Assembly (NCBI GenBank): GCA_964035545.1
Contig: OZ037772.1
Span: forward strand, 12,279,818-12,343,817
DNA from: Bugula neritina
Lineage: Eukaryota; Bryozoa; Gymnolaemata; Cheilostomatida; Bugulidae
Reading direction: 5' to 3'
DNA length: 64,000 nucleotides
Both the position numbers and the translations under genes were made by a program. The notes under the pieces are model-generated. The model was not told where the DNA came from. It made no database searches and saw nothing but the letters and a program-made list of their open reading frames with translations. Below, piece by piece: positions 1 through 11,616 of the stretch; positions within the stretch are counted from its first letter, which is position 1, and every line of letters begins with the position of its first letter.

Positions 1-3000
1 CTGCAAATGTCATGTGCTAAATTTAACACATTCCCATCACTTCTTGAGTTCACGGAGGTCTAGTCAAATCAATAAAATATAATTTCAAGTGTGTAAATTT
101 CAAAATTGCTGTATTCATAGAATCCTTGACATTTTAAAAAATTAATTAAACTTTTGAAATTTTATTAATTCTGTAAATTTTGTTATTTTTGTATGTTATG
201 TTTACTTTTTAAAATATAATATTATAATAAAGTTTATACAAATGTATGGGGAGATAAATCCTAATTTTTTAATATTTTTATTATAAGCTTATATGGCAAT
301 AAAAGTAAGCTGGCAAGGCTACCACAGTGAAAACGTCAAATTCCTTTATGAACTGTGAACTGCATGAGAAAAATGACGTGTCTTTCCCAACTGGTCTTTT
401 CCAGTAGCCAATACACAGTTACATAAGGCAATTCAACTTCTATACTCCTGTCTTTGAGAAAACCATATTCACCTAATACTGCTTCCTAACTGCCTTCAGT
501 TTCCAAAACATAACATTTGCAAAATAAATTCATTAAATTATATTATCAGTATAGAAAATTATTGCGAATTTCGAAGCTTTTAGAAGTAGAAAACAACATT
601 GACACATAGTATATTTTATATACTTTCAAACCAACTTTCTTTCTAAAAACTTTGCTATTTTAATTGTTTTTATACACACCATAGTTAAAAGTTAATATGT
701 TATGTTAAATAAATAAACCTTTGTCCACTGTTTAGCCAAAATTGTGTAGTTGTGAGAGCTCTTTTCCCACACACCATGCAATAGATGACTCTCATCTGGT
801 TTTGTAGATTTATATCTATAAGTACAGCTGAATTTATTCTAGCAAAGTTAATTTGTTTATACCAATGAACTCATTAATGTAACATGATAGGTTCTGGTCT
901 ATATATTGCCATTGGTTCTCAAAAGGCACTAGTTTAAAGGGAAATGGTGGGATTATATTATATGTTTTACTTTTAAGTTGAGCAGCTTGGGTAAGCCGCT
1001 CCTCAAAAATACTTCCTAACATCACCAATGTAGGAGCAATTATGACGGTGAGGCACGGAGGCCAATAACTTATTTGTAAAAACTGTCAGATCGACTTTTG
1101 TTGTGTGAAAATCTCTCTCACGCATGCATATTACACATTTATTTTTCAAAATTTGTTAAAATTTAAGATATAATCCTACTATCACCTTTATTAAAAGTAT
1201 ACAAAAAAAGAAGAAGCAAAACTTAATATATTTATTAAAGTATCTAATAATTTCAATCAAGGGAGATAACCCCTAATGTACCCATTCGGTCTTGCTTTGA
1301 GGAATAATGAATCTATTACGTATGTATTGTTTTCTCCTTTTCAAAAAAGTCAAGTTCTTTTAGACTATAATAAGTTTAGATACAATTACAAAATATATTT
1401 TGTAATTAAAACATTGGAATGTCAATTCGGTTAAATATAGGAATAACATTAGAACTAGCTTTGTAACTAAACTCATTACTATTTAATATAAGCCACCAAG
1501 GATTTACTATAGAGCATTGTTTATCTTGGATAATATACAGAGAAAATTATTTATGTTGCAGAACTTGCGACGAGTCTCTGAGTTGAACTGGCTCTACCCT
1601 CACAAATGAATAGATCAGTGTATTATGGTAGCCAAGTGTAGGTTACATTATGTGGGTGGTTGAGATTGCTGGACCGCACTAAAATGCTGTCCAATCCAAA
1701 TAATAATATAAGTCTATTCGTATTACACCAAGAATGAATGGATAAACTCCGCATAACGTAGCTAATGCGTCATTATTATTTGAATTTTGTATTTTTAATT
1801 GTAACAAGTGTGTAATAAATATAATCATGTTATAGATTGTTATTTTGCATTTAAAAGTTGAAATATAAATTGAATCAATAATATTACTTTCTCATTTATG
1901 AATTTTAAAAATGTAGTCCATTTTTATATTAAAGTACAAAAATATTCAACATAATTCTTACACAAGGGAGATAACTCTAAAATTTGATAATTTCAATGGT
2001 TGTATATCAACACTGACTTGAAGTGCTTCTAGACAATCAATACTCTTTGTATATGATTATAATGTTTTCATATTTAACCGAAATAATTCTATAACGCAGC
2101 TCAATACAGTCTCATTTAATAACACTAACTGATCACACTTTGCTGTTATATGAACATTAAACTCTTTACACAAGTTGATAGCAGATAGCAGTGTGTGAGG
2201 ACCCCGAATGGGTGTTTAAAGGGAGCTAAGGACTGACTCATATGTGGGGCAGGAGTACATAGACTGAATGCCCTTCCTAACATCACCACCGACCTTGTGT
2301 CCACTAGGGAGCAGCACTCCAACCACTAGGCCTGCTCCTAGCGAATATTATTACTAGGTATGCATTCTAATTGATATAATATTTACTAGACCACACCCTA
2401 CCAGCACACAAAGGTAACATAGCCTTCATCTTACCACTTTATATATAAATTAAGGGGCCGCGTGAGAGGAGTCTCTGAATAGATTACATGATTTATTACA
2501 GCAACACAAAAAAAGGGAAATATGTCGGCAAATATTACACTGAGATTCTAATAATACAGCCACAATATAAAAGAGATAGATTAATAAAGATTTCAGGGTA
2601 AAACAAGAGATATAAGATTGTACACAACATTCTAAAAAATGTCTAAAAATACCAAAGTAGGTGAGAAAAGTTTTCAACAAAATCTAAAAGGTCATCTGGT
2701 TAAAACTAAGAATGACTAAAAAAGTGGTTAACAAAAAATAAACACTAGCAGGTGCAATGTAGGGACATGCTGCAGGTGTGAGGAGTATTCCGTGAAGTAT
2801 TCTATAATTAAAATAAGTATAATAACTCCTGACGAGATTCCCTGACTCATAACTTGGGAGTTGTCTAACCTCAGCCTATCATGACTATAAAGTGAGAGGT
2901 AAACAATACAACACATGTACAACTCATCTATAGAATATCATCTCAAAAACATGACTAGTTTCAAAGTCCAAATAAATCTCCAAATATAAAGTAAAGTACA

Positions 3001-3055
3001 ACATCTATAAGGGAGCTTTCACAGTGGTAATTCTCAGCATCTGATTGGTCAAACT
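1..3055. other. Gene-free AT-rich stretch, 3' flank of the minus-strand stomatin gene
   Basis: I see no exon with coding character here. The stretch holds AT-rich unique sequence, an old SINE copy near 2186-2340 and a small related fragment near 1008-1050. A minus-strand AATAAA (plus-strand tttatt at 2492-2497) could serve the stomatin gene that ends at 3056, which would give a 3' UTR of about 560 bases. Confidence 0.5.
2186..2340 (-). repeat. tRNA-derived SINE copy, degraded
   Basis: Read on the minus strand this shares blocks in the same order with the copies at 44631-44820, 48473-48655 and 57559-57744. These include a tRNA-like head (gcctagtggttggagt), the phrase ggtgatgttaggaag, and a tail with cctgccccacatatgagt. 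It is shorter and more diverged than the others. Family assignment rests on these shared blocks only. Confidence 0.6.
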
Positions 3056-6000
3056 TCATTGTCCTCTGTTCATGAAAGAGCCAATCATATCCACCGGAAT
3101 AGGGAAGATGATAGTTGAGTTCTTCTCACTTGATATCGTGTTCAACTGCAAAATTACGACATCAAATGTAACTATACTATGCTACAGCAAACAGAGGAAA
3201 CGCTGTCAATAAACGCTGCCGCTAAACTCACAGTCTGCAGGTAACGAAGCTGTAGTGCTGCCGGGGTTGAACTTATGACCTCTGCTGCCTCTTTAAGCGC
3301 CTTTGCTGCCTTCTGTTCACCCTCAGCTGCTATCACCTGAGTTGAAAGACAATGTATGAGTCATTTGAATACAGTGGAGAGAACAAGAAAGGACAACTTC
3401 AGTTTCAGAGAGTGGAAGGAATTCCCTTCTTTTATCAAACTAATGAACTTCAGTCACATTGAAATGCAAGGATGAGGTTTGAATAACGTAAGTGTGTTAG
3501 ATATAGTCATAAGTATTGAATATTTCACTCAACTTTAAAGATGCAACATTGAAACAAATGACTGCATTAAAGTACAAAAAATAAATAATATGGAGTATCA
3601 TCTTCTTTGACTCTGTTTACCATCCTATAAATGTTAGTAAGTCAGAGTGAGTTAGAGTGAGTTAGAGTGAGTCAGAGTGAGTTAGAGTGACTCAAAGTGA
3701 GTTAGAGTAAGTCAGAGTGACTTACAGTGAGTTAGAGTGAGTCAGAGTGAGTCTGACTCCAACTGTTAAGTAAAAACTTGTGACAGGAAATGCAGAGACT
3801 CAATAACCTTGAGCTCACCTTAGCCTTAGCTTCCCTGGAAGCCTCAGCCTCTGCTGCCATGGCCCTCTGCAGCTGTATAGGCAGCCTCACATCTTTACTA
3901 CAAATACACAGGCTACAGTACTTTAGTATCTCTCACACAAGAGAGTCGGACAACTCCAAACACAGAGTAACAGACAACTGACTCACATCTCCACTCTCTC
4001 CACTTTAATCCCCCACGGGTCCGTCGCCTCGTCCAGAGAGGACTGCATGCTGTGAGATATTTCCTCTCTCTGTGCTAGCAAGTCATGTAGATTCTGCGTA
4101 CCTGTAACCATAGCAACTAACTTGTGTACACATAGCCATGGCAACTGACTATTGCACCCACTGTAACCATAGTAAATAATGTGTGGTCAGTGTTAACCTA
4201 ACTACATATTAGAAACAAAAGCAAACACTGCGGTTCCAAGCTTTGCATTATGGGAATGGACTCTTCACCCAATGAACAGTTGCATCCACAAATTAATCCA
4301 ACAATATCATCCAATTGCATAACATGAAGCCATGGAGCTTCATGATTGGCTCACTGTGAAATTATTTTCAGCACCATTTAGAGGCTTTGATTGCAATATC
4401 TTGTAGTTGTTCAGTGTATATAACTGGATAACCGGTAATCTGCTTAAGGATACAAACTACAGCAACACTGCTGGAGTGGACATCAGTCTCACTGCCAGGA
4501 GTTTACCGAGTACATTCCGCAAGGTAGTCTGAGCCAGGAGTCGTGTGCTCCTGTTAGCATCCTCCACGTTAGTGACGGCCACTGTGGGGTTGAACACTCT
4601 GAAGTAGACAACAGCATCTACAGCTACTGTGACTGAGTCTTTAGTCAGTATCTGCAAAGAGATCAATGACAATAATGACCGCTATTACAGTAGAATATTA
4701 CAGGCTAAATATATAGATGACAACTCCTAATTAATGTGCGACTTCAAATTATTTTCCAATTTTTTTATTTAGACTTAATAGCATTTTGATAAAAATGCTA
4801 ACAATATTTTTATGGATATAGTAATCATTAACACAGTTATTCTATCACGTAATGAACATAGAACAGTATAGTAGCACAATATACTGAAAGATGGCCGTAG
4901 ATTATTAAGTAGAATAGCTTACTTCCTGTGGAGGGACATCAAATGATATCGTCCTCATATCTATCTTGATGTAGTTATCCATACATGGTAATATAAAGAA
5001 AAGACCTGTAATATATAATATAATACAGAGTAATATAAAGAATAGACCTGTAATATATAATATAATACAGAGTAGTATAAAGAATAGACCTATAATATAT
5101 AATATAATACAGGGTAATATAAAGGATAGATCTGTAATATATAATATAATACAGAGTAATATAAAGCATAGACCTATAATATATAATATAATACAGAGTA
5201 GTATAAAGCATAACCCTATAATATATAATATAATACAGAGTAATATAAAGAATAGACCTGTAATATATAATATAATACAGAGTAATATAAAGAATACACA
5301 TATAATATATAATATAATACAGAGTAATATAGTGGATAGACCTATAATATATAATATAATACAGAGTAATATAAAGCATAACCCTATAATATATAATATA
5401 ATACAGAGTAATATAAAGAATAGACCTGTAATATATAATATAATACAGAGTAATATAAAGAATACACATATAATATATAATATAATACAGAGTAATATAG
5501 AGGATAGACCTATAATATATAATATAATACAGAGTAATATAAAGCATAACCCTATAATATATAATATAATACAGAGTAATATAAAGAATAGACCTGTAAT
5601 ATATAATATAATACAGAGTAATATAAAGCATAACCCTATAATATATAATATAATACAGAGTAATATAAAGAATAGACCTGTAATATATTATTGGTGAAAA
5701 TGCGACTCTAACAACTTCTCAAGTATTGGATATACGAATCAGATGCCCAGATGCCACTTTCACTATCATTCAGTAAATGCTATTGATCAGAGTAATAGCT
5801 GTGTTATATCTCATGCAGCATAATTAGCACCTCCTTAAACCAATTAGTTATATATTACACTCTTAGCTAATCAGCTCAATAAAGTGCATTAGACTGGGAG
5901 ATGAACACATACCAACATAGGGAATCACGCATTACTTGTCATGCGCAGGTAAATTTACTGATTAGGTTTAAACTGCCTGCGATGTGAAGACAGACTGAGT

Positions 6001-6931
6001 ATTTATTGATGTTTTACAAATAAATGCAAAGATAGGCAGAATGGGATGACACATAGCCTTAGATATTTAGACAGAGATGGGGTGGCACCCTACCTGGCCC
6101 CTTAGCACCTCCTTTGCACAGTCTACCCAGTCTAAATATCACAGCTCTCTCGTACTCCTGCACCACCTGAGAATACAAATTAATAAGTAGCACAGTAATG
6201 GCTAGAAATTTCCTTTTGAAAATTATAATATTAATGAAGCGGGAGGGCATGAAAGATACTAAAAACTACTAAAAGTTAATGAAAAGTTGTCTTACCTTGA
6301 TGCAGACGAACAAACTGAAGGGCAAGGTGATGATGATGAGAAACCATGAGATCACGAGAAATACAAGATCACAATCCAGAGGATCTGAAAGAGAGAATAT
6401 GTATGAACTACACAGAGCTAAGTATAGTCTACCACATCTCTGTATAGTCTACCACGTCTCTGTCTAGTCTATCACGTCTCTGTCTAGTCTACTACAATAG
6501 CTCTGACTATACTGTTGAAGTATTTTGGACTCAAGATTCAATTATTTTACTAATGTTATAAGAGTTGTTAGCAGTTGCAAGTAAGAAATGGGTAAAACCG
6601 ACCGCCAGGACTACAGAGAAAACATTTAATCATACGAGTTTAGAAGTCTTGTTGGAGACAGGATATGTGACATCATTCATTATTTTGTTTATTTGGTTTT
6701 GTTGCACTAATTAAATTATGTGAATCAATAAATTAGATTATGAAATGCCAAGCAAGACTCTAGACTTAGTACCAGCATTCTCAAGGGCGGGGGAGTCAGC
6801 CTCATCGCAGTGATAGCCAGTAGTGGTGGTGCACGGTCTACTGAGCTGAGTCTGTAGTCTTGGATCCTGACTAGTGGTCGGCTGTTCATGTCTTGACGTC
6901 GGCACGGGTTCCTCGGCCCCCGACAACAGAC
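3056..6931 (-). CDS. Stomatin-like SPFH membrane protein, paralogue A (first coding exon not found)
   Basis: Stomatins are oligomeric integral proteins of the inner leaflet that bind cholesterol-rich membrane and modulate ion channels and transporters. Exons on the minus strand, in coding order: 6931-6773, 6384-6296, 6166-6094, 5005-4923, 4651-4507, 4101-3987, 3897-3819, 3336-3232, 3145-3056. All phases agree and give 311 residues before TGA. Visible in order: a hydrophilic N-terminal segment, a hydrophobic hairpin with the conserved proline ([14 protein letters not shown]), the start of the SPFH domain ([15 protein letters not shown]), [12 protein letters not shown], the DVPPQEILTKDSV stretch, [13 protein letters not shown], and the C-terminal oligomerisation helix ending [12 protein letters not shown]. 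The exon at 6931 opens in phase 1 behind an acceptor, so a start-codon exon lies between 6932 and 8995; I could not locate it. Intron 3 is mostly a 42-bp minisatellite. The paralogue at 8996-17973 lies head to head. Confidence 0.9.
3631..3756. repeat. Short tandem repeat, about 10 bp unit (gagttagagt/gagtcagagt)
   Basis: About twelve copies of a 10-bp unit alternate between gttagagtga and gtcagagtga. They lie in the stomatin A intron between the exons at 3336-3232 and 3897-3819. Nothing suggests coding. Confidence 0.85.
5006..5690. repeat. 42-bp minisatellite, about 16 copies, abutting a stomatin A acceptor
   Basis: The unit is 42 bp and runs without a break up to the exon that starts (minus strand) at 5005. 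On the minus strand each unit carries a sequence close to the real acceptor and the first bases of that exon: the true junction reads tattacag|GTCTTTTC and the unit reads tattacag|GTCTATTC, followed by tttatattac in both. Variants replace cctgta by cctata, or aagaa by aagca. Because 42 is a multiple of three, long open frames appear on both strands; they are artefacts. Confidence 0.95.
6421..6498. repeat. 20-bp tandem repeat, about 4 copies
   Basis: Unit close to gtctaccacgtctctgtcta. It lies in the stomatin A intron just upstream (minus strand) of the exon 6384-6296. Confidence 0.8.
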
Positions 6932-8995
6932 CTAGTTACACGAAAAAATCATAAGGTAAAATATATATGAAAAAAAACAACTACACTCTTCTTTAGAAAA
7001 GTTAAAGATGACATTCCACAAAACAATGCATTAAAATGCTTGAGAAATGAAAAATAAGTTTTGCTTGTCGCAACTAACACAAAACAGTAACAGAAGCTAT
7101 GTTCAAGAGAACTTCATTATTCTTGTCTTGCCTACACAGTTTTCTCACCGGCAGTTACCCCGGCTTCTACGTCTTCATTGCATGACTTTTCCATTTCACT
7201 TTCTCACGGAGGTTCTAAATCGTCTACTCTATAAAACACCACGGTTGAGTTGCAATTCTTATAGTTATTATTATCCTTTAAAATGTACCTCAACAATCAA
7301 TTGAAGACCCACCAGTTGTTCAGCAGCCAGCTAAGCTGCATAGTTTTCTATTTTATAAAGTAACAATATGCACGTTATTAGAATGCCCAACAGCTGAATT
7401 CAAGCACATAAAAATTGATTTAAATGGAATAGTATAACCATGTCTATATATTAAATAACTTTTTAAAGAAACTATACAATCACAATCACTAAGATTAAAC
7501 CGAATTGCATACTAGAGCACACTGAAAAAATACAACTGAATTAGTAATATTTTAGCTTACAAGATAAGGATTAACTTTAGGAGTTAAACAAACCTTTAAG
7601 TTTTATCACTGATTGATTGCAATTTATAATATTGCAACTTGACAATGACAGTAAGGGACTAACCCGAGTTATTTCTTTGAGTGACCTCAAACTTAGGCTT
7701 AATATTGACTTTGATTTAAACTGAAACTCAAGCTTAAAGTAAAAGTTGAAATAAAAGTAGAAATAGCTTGCAAACTTGAAGTTAGTTTTGCCTTTTTAGT
7801 TGGTACAATTACTATTAGTATTACTATTTTTCAACTTAAAAAATAATAGGTAATCAATTTGATTTTGCAGTTCAAAGTCAAACCCAAAAATTTGGTTTCG
7901 ATTTTATTATTTCAATGCGACAGGTTGAGGTTGAGTGGCATACTCATAGTCTGATAGTCATACTGATACTCATACTTAGTCTTACTACAATAAGTGTAAC
8001 TCATAATCATAACAATATACATAGTAATCAGCCTGTTAAGTTAATCTGCACAAGAATGCTAACATTTTTTAGACTACTGCCCAAGTACTGACAACTTATT
8101 TTCTATATGCGGCACACCCCTGGCCCTTCCAGTTCTAGTTCTTCCCTCTAGGGAGGTCCAGTGTGGAGATAACATCGACAGGTATCGACAAGTATCACAT
8201 AGTCCGTATGTGTAGCTGATAAACATAGTGATGAGTGATAAATAATAATTATAATCAAAATCATAACGAATATCAATATGAATATCATAATGATAATAAT
8301 ATTCAACTTTTTACACTTGAGTTAGTCTTACACTTACAGTTAGTGAGTTACTCTTACTCTGCAACTGCAAGTCTTCCACTTGCAGCTACGGGCTGCAGCA
8401 GTGTCGATGAAAATAATATTATTTTCACAAACAAACAATACCTGTAGACTATTTCTAAATCTTCCTTATATTCAATTTTATATAATGATATTAAATAAAT
8501 CAAAATTTAATTTCTTCGTTCACTCATTCAGTCATGGTGATTGACACTACAGTTCAAGTTACAACCCGAACATTTTAGTAATAAGTAGCGGGGACTCCAA
8601 TTAATTGATGTGCACTCGAAGTACCTTATGAGATAGCTATATACCCGTCCCGAACTGGTTCATAGATATCTGTTTAAACCGTTTTCATTGGCTAATTTTT
8701 TCAGATGTTCAAGTATAAACCAGGTTCCTGCAAAATTAAACACTCGGAATAAATCAACGACGGTTTAGCCGATGTAAACAAAATAAAAATTATAAACTAA
8801 GGTTAGGTCACATGTATGGTCAATCGACCTCATTTTACGCGCTTTCTCTCGGCGCAGCTATTACCCGTTGCTAAAGTGTGTTTTAGTTTTTACATAGCAA
8901 CTGTCGAAGCATTACCTACAAAATTTAAGCTCTATTCTTAGTTTCAAAATTTTAAGTTTCCCCCTTTATATTTCAAACTGGGTAATAATAGAGTT
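6932..8995. promoter_or_regulatory. Region between the two head-to-head stomatin genes
   Basis: The stretch separates the second exon of the minus-strand stomatin from the start codon of the plus-strand stomatin. It must contain the 5' exon of paralogue A and probably both promoters, so a shared or bidirectional promoter is plausible. I found no convincing start-codon exon and no clear core promoter motif. The strip at 8800-8990 just before the plus-strand ATG is slightly richer in GC than its surroundings. Confidence 0.4.
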
Positions 8996-11510
8996 ATGGC
9001 TGACAACAAACCACATTACAGCGCACAGGAACCAGGAGGGCCTCCAGAGCAAGCTGAAGCCGAAGGTGGGAATCACTTGTCTTTCACTTTGACCGATGAC
9101 TCGCTTTCACTTTGAGCTTAACTTTCAGTTTGAGTTTCATGTTTACGTTACTGGTACTGTAAGCCATATACACTTAAAGTTAGTATTTGTGTTGCTCTTA
9201 GTCTTACATTTAGCACTTAGTTTTATTACAAAGTTGAAATTTAAAGTCAATAGCAATGTCCTACTGCTATTGTAGTAAACTTGTGGGTTTTGAATGCAAC
9301 TAGTGCCTACATGCTCTAGAGAGAATAAGCCAAGTATTCTGAATACGAATGAAAATAACTTTATTAGCATCAAATACAGCTTATGTGGTCCTACTACCAG
9401 CGAGCTCCAGTAGTAGTCTGAACTACACTGGAACTCGCTGGCTTTTATATACAAGCGAGACAAAGACATTCCTTTGTTGCCGAGATCGGGGTTCCGAAAT
9501 GCCGAATATCGGCACTTCGGGACTCCGAAATGCCGATCTCAGCAACAAAGGACACACACAAAAGAAAGCAACATTAGTAAAAGAAATATTACATAACTTC
9601 AGAATGCGTATTTCAGTAAAATTACATTATGTTGAGCTTTAACAGTAATTACCATACTTAGGCATTAGCAAGCTAACTTACTTAACTATAATTACAGAAT
9701 TAAGAATGATACGCAACAGTATTTATAATATACTGTTGCACGCTGTTATTTCGAAACTAAAAGAGGGTGAAAATCCATTACACTATTATTAAAGATTGAA
9801 TGATGTTCACGTGATCTTGCTACGCTTCAGTTTCGTATTTTTCTTAAAGTTAATCATAATGAGTAGTACTGGTAGTGGTGCTAATGTAGGTCTACTAATA
9901 GTAGTATTACACTGTTACTGTACACCATTACTGTTAGTGCTGTTACTGTACTAGACGTACCGGCATCCATAGTCGCAGTAAATTACTACTGTTACTGCTA
10001 GTACTATTGCCTATTTCTTATTAGTTATTAGTATTACTAACCAACACTTACAAATCAACAAGTTGTTGGTACTCACTCTCAATCATTCTCATACTTATAG
10101 ATTCATAGTGTCAATGATACTGGTGTGTGATACAGGATCTGATATTAATATCTTATTATTTCAAGCATATGGTTTAAAATTTGCTTTTACTTTTAGTGTT
10201 ACTGTTATTATGTGTATTACAATCACAGTCATTATTATTATGATTATCTGTGTCGCTATGAGTATGACTAGGGCATGGGTATAGTCATAGTGATGGTCTA
10301 TTGGTGATGTTCTTCCTACTACTGCAAAAGTTGCAGGCTAACTACCACCGTGTCTATTGATAATCCTAAATTAAATAATATGATCTATAAACATCTGCCA
10401 TAAATCTATAAAATAAATATTAATAATCTATTATAAATCTATATACATCTATTCTAAGCAAGGTGATAATTTTTGAAAATTAAATGCAAGTGTAACTCAA
10501 TTGATATAGGAGTTACTATGCCATATTTAATTACTTTAATTATATTATTAATAATTTATAGATACTATTTTTTTAACGATTAGTAGTTTTATAATTATAT
10601 GTCAAACGTTGTATATTTTTATGACATGATATTTTGTAGTTGATGTATTTATAAAAATATAAGTTTAATGATCCCTAAGCAGTAATTGATCACATGTTCC
10701 ACAACATTTCTTACTGGCTATAACCTAAAAGATAATGACATTGAACTTGCTGCTAGCCAATCATCAGTTACCAAGGAAAGCTGTCTGTTCCCTTCCCCCT
10801 CTCTATCTATTCTATTCACATCCTGTTTCAATCAATATTTACTGCAAGTTTCTTGAAAAGCTGCTGAACCATGTTGAAATTTCTGATGCGTTTTCAAGAA
10901 CTTTTGTTATGGTTTATCGATTCCCTTCTAATTTAATATTCAACTATTCTAAGCTGTATTGATTGTGAAGATTCATTTCGAAGTCAATGCATAACTGATA
11001 AGGTTTTCTATTTTATGAAGAATTTTCATTTACCAAGTATTGTGTTTGATAACTAACTTAATCAATATTTTCTGATTGTTGAGTGGCTACTTTATTGTCC
11101 CTTGTCAATATTTATGCTATCAACACAAGTATTGCATAAGTTTGAATGTTTCTTAAGTTTTACACAAATATATAGTTGGACAAGCAAGTCTTAGGCATAT
11201 AGATTACATGTGATTACATAGATTACAAAAAATACTGCAAACCCAAACAGGGTTTTGGAAAACCTGCATGGGTTGTAGGACCTGTAAATAAGGGAAACTT
11301 ATGGAATCTTAACTCGGTTCATGATATTTGTTTTTTTATTCCAGAACATTCTATGGGATGCTGTGAGATCTGTCTGTTCATTATTTCGCTGTTCATGGTC
11401 CTTATAACCTTCCCATTCTCTCTGTGCGTCTGCATCAAGGTACTGATTATTACTAGTACTAGTACTACTACTGCTACTGCTGCTGCTACTACTACCACTA
11501 CTACTAGTAC

Positions 11511-11541
<31 letters not shown>

Positions 11542-11580
11542 GCTAGTACTACTACTACTACTGCTACTACTACCACTACA

Positions 11581-11616
<36 letters not shown>

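Noticed and set aside
4975-5697. Long open frames on both strands (218 and 121 codons) rich in Tyr and Ile
   Set aside because: They are translations of the 42-bp minisatellite in a stomatin intron; the frame stays open only because the unit is a multiple of three.
6738-6926. Possible start of stomatin A within the exon at 6931-6773
   Set aside because: The frame begins at TTG behind a clear acceptor, and no ATG precedes it in the exon; a separate upstream exon is more likely.
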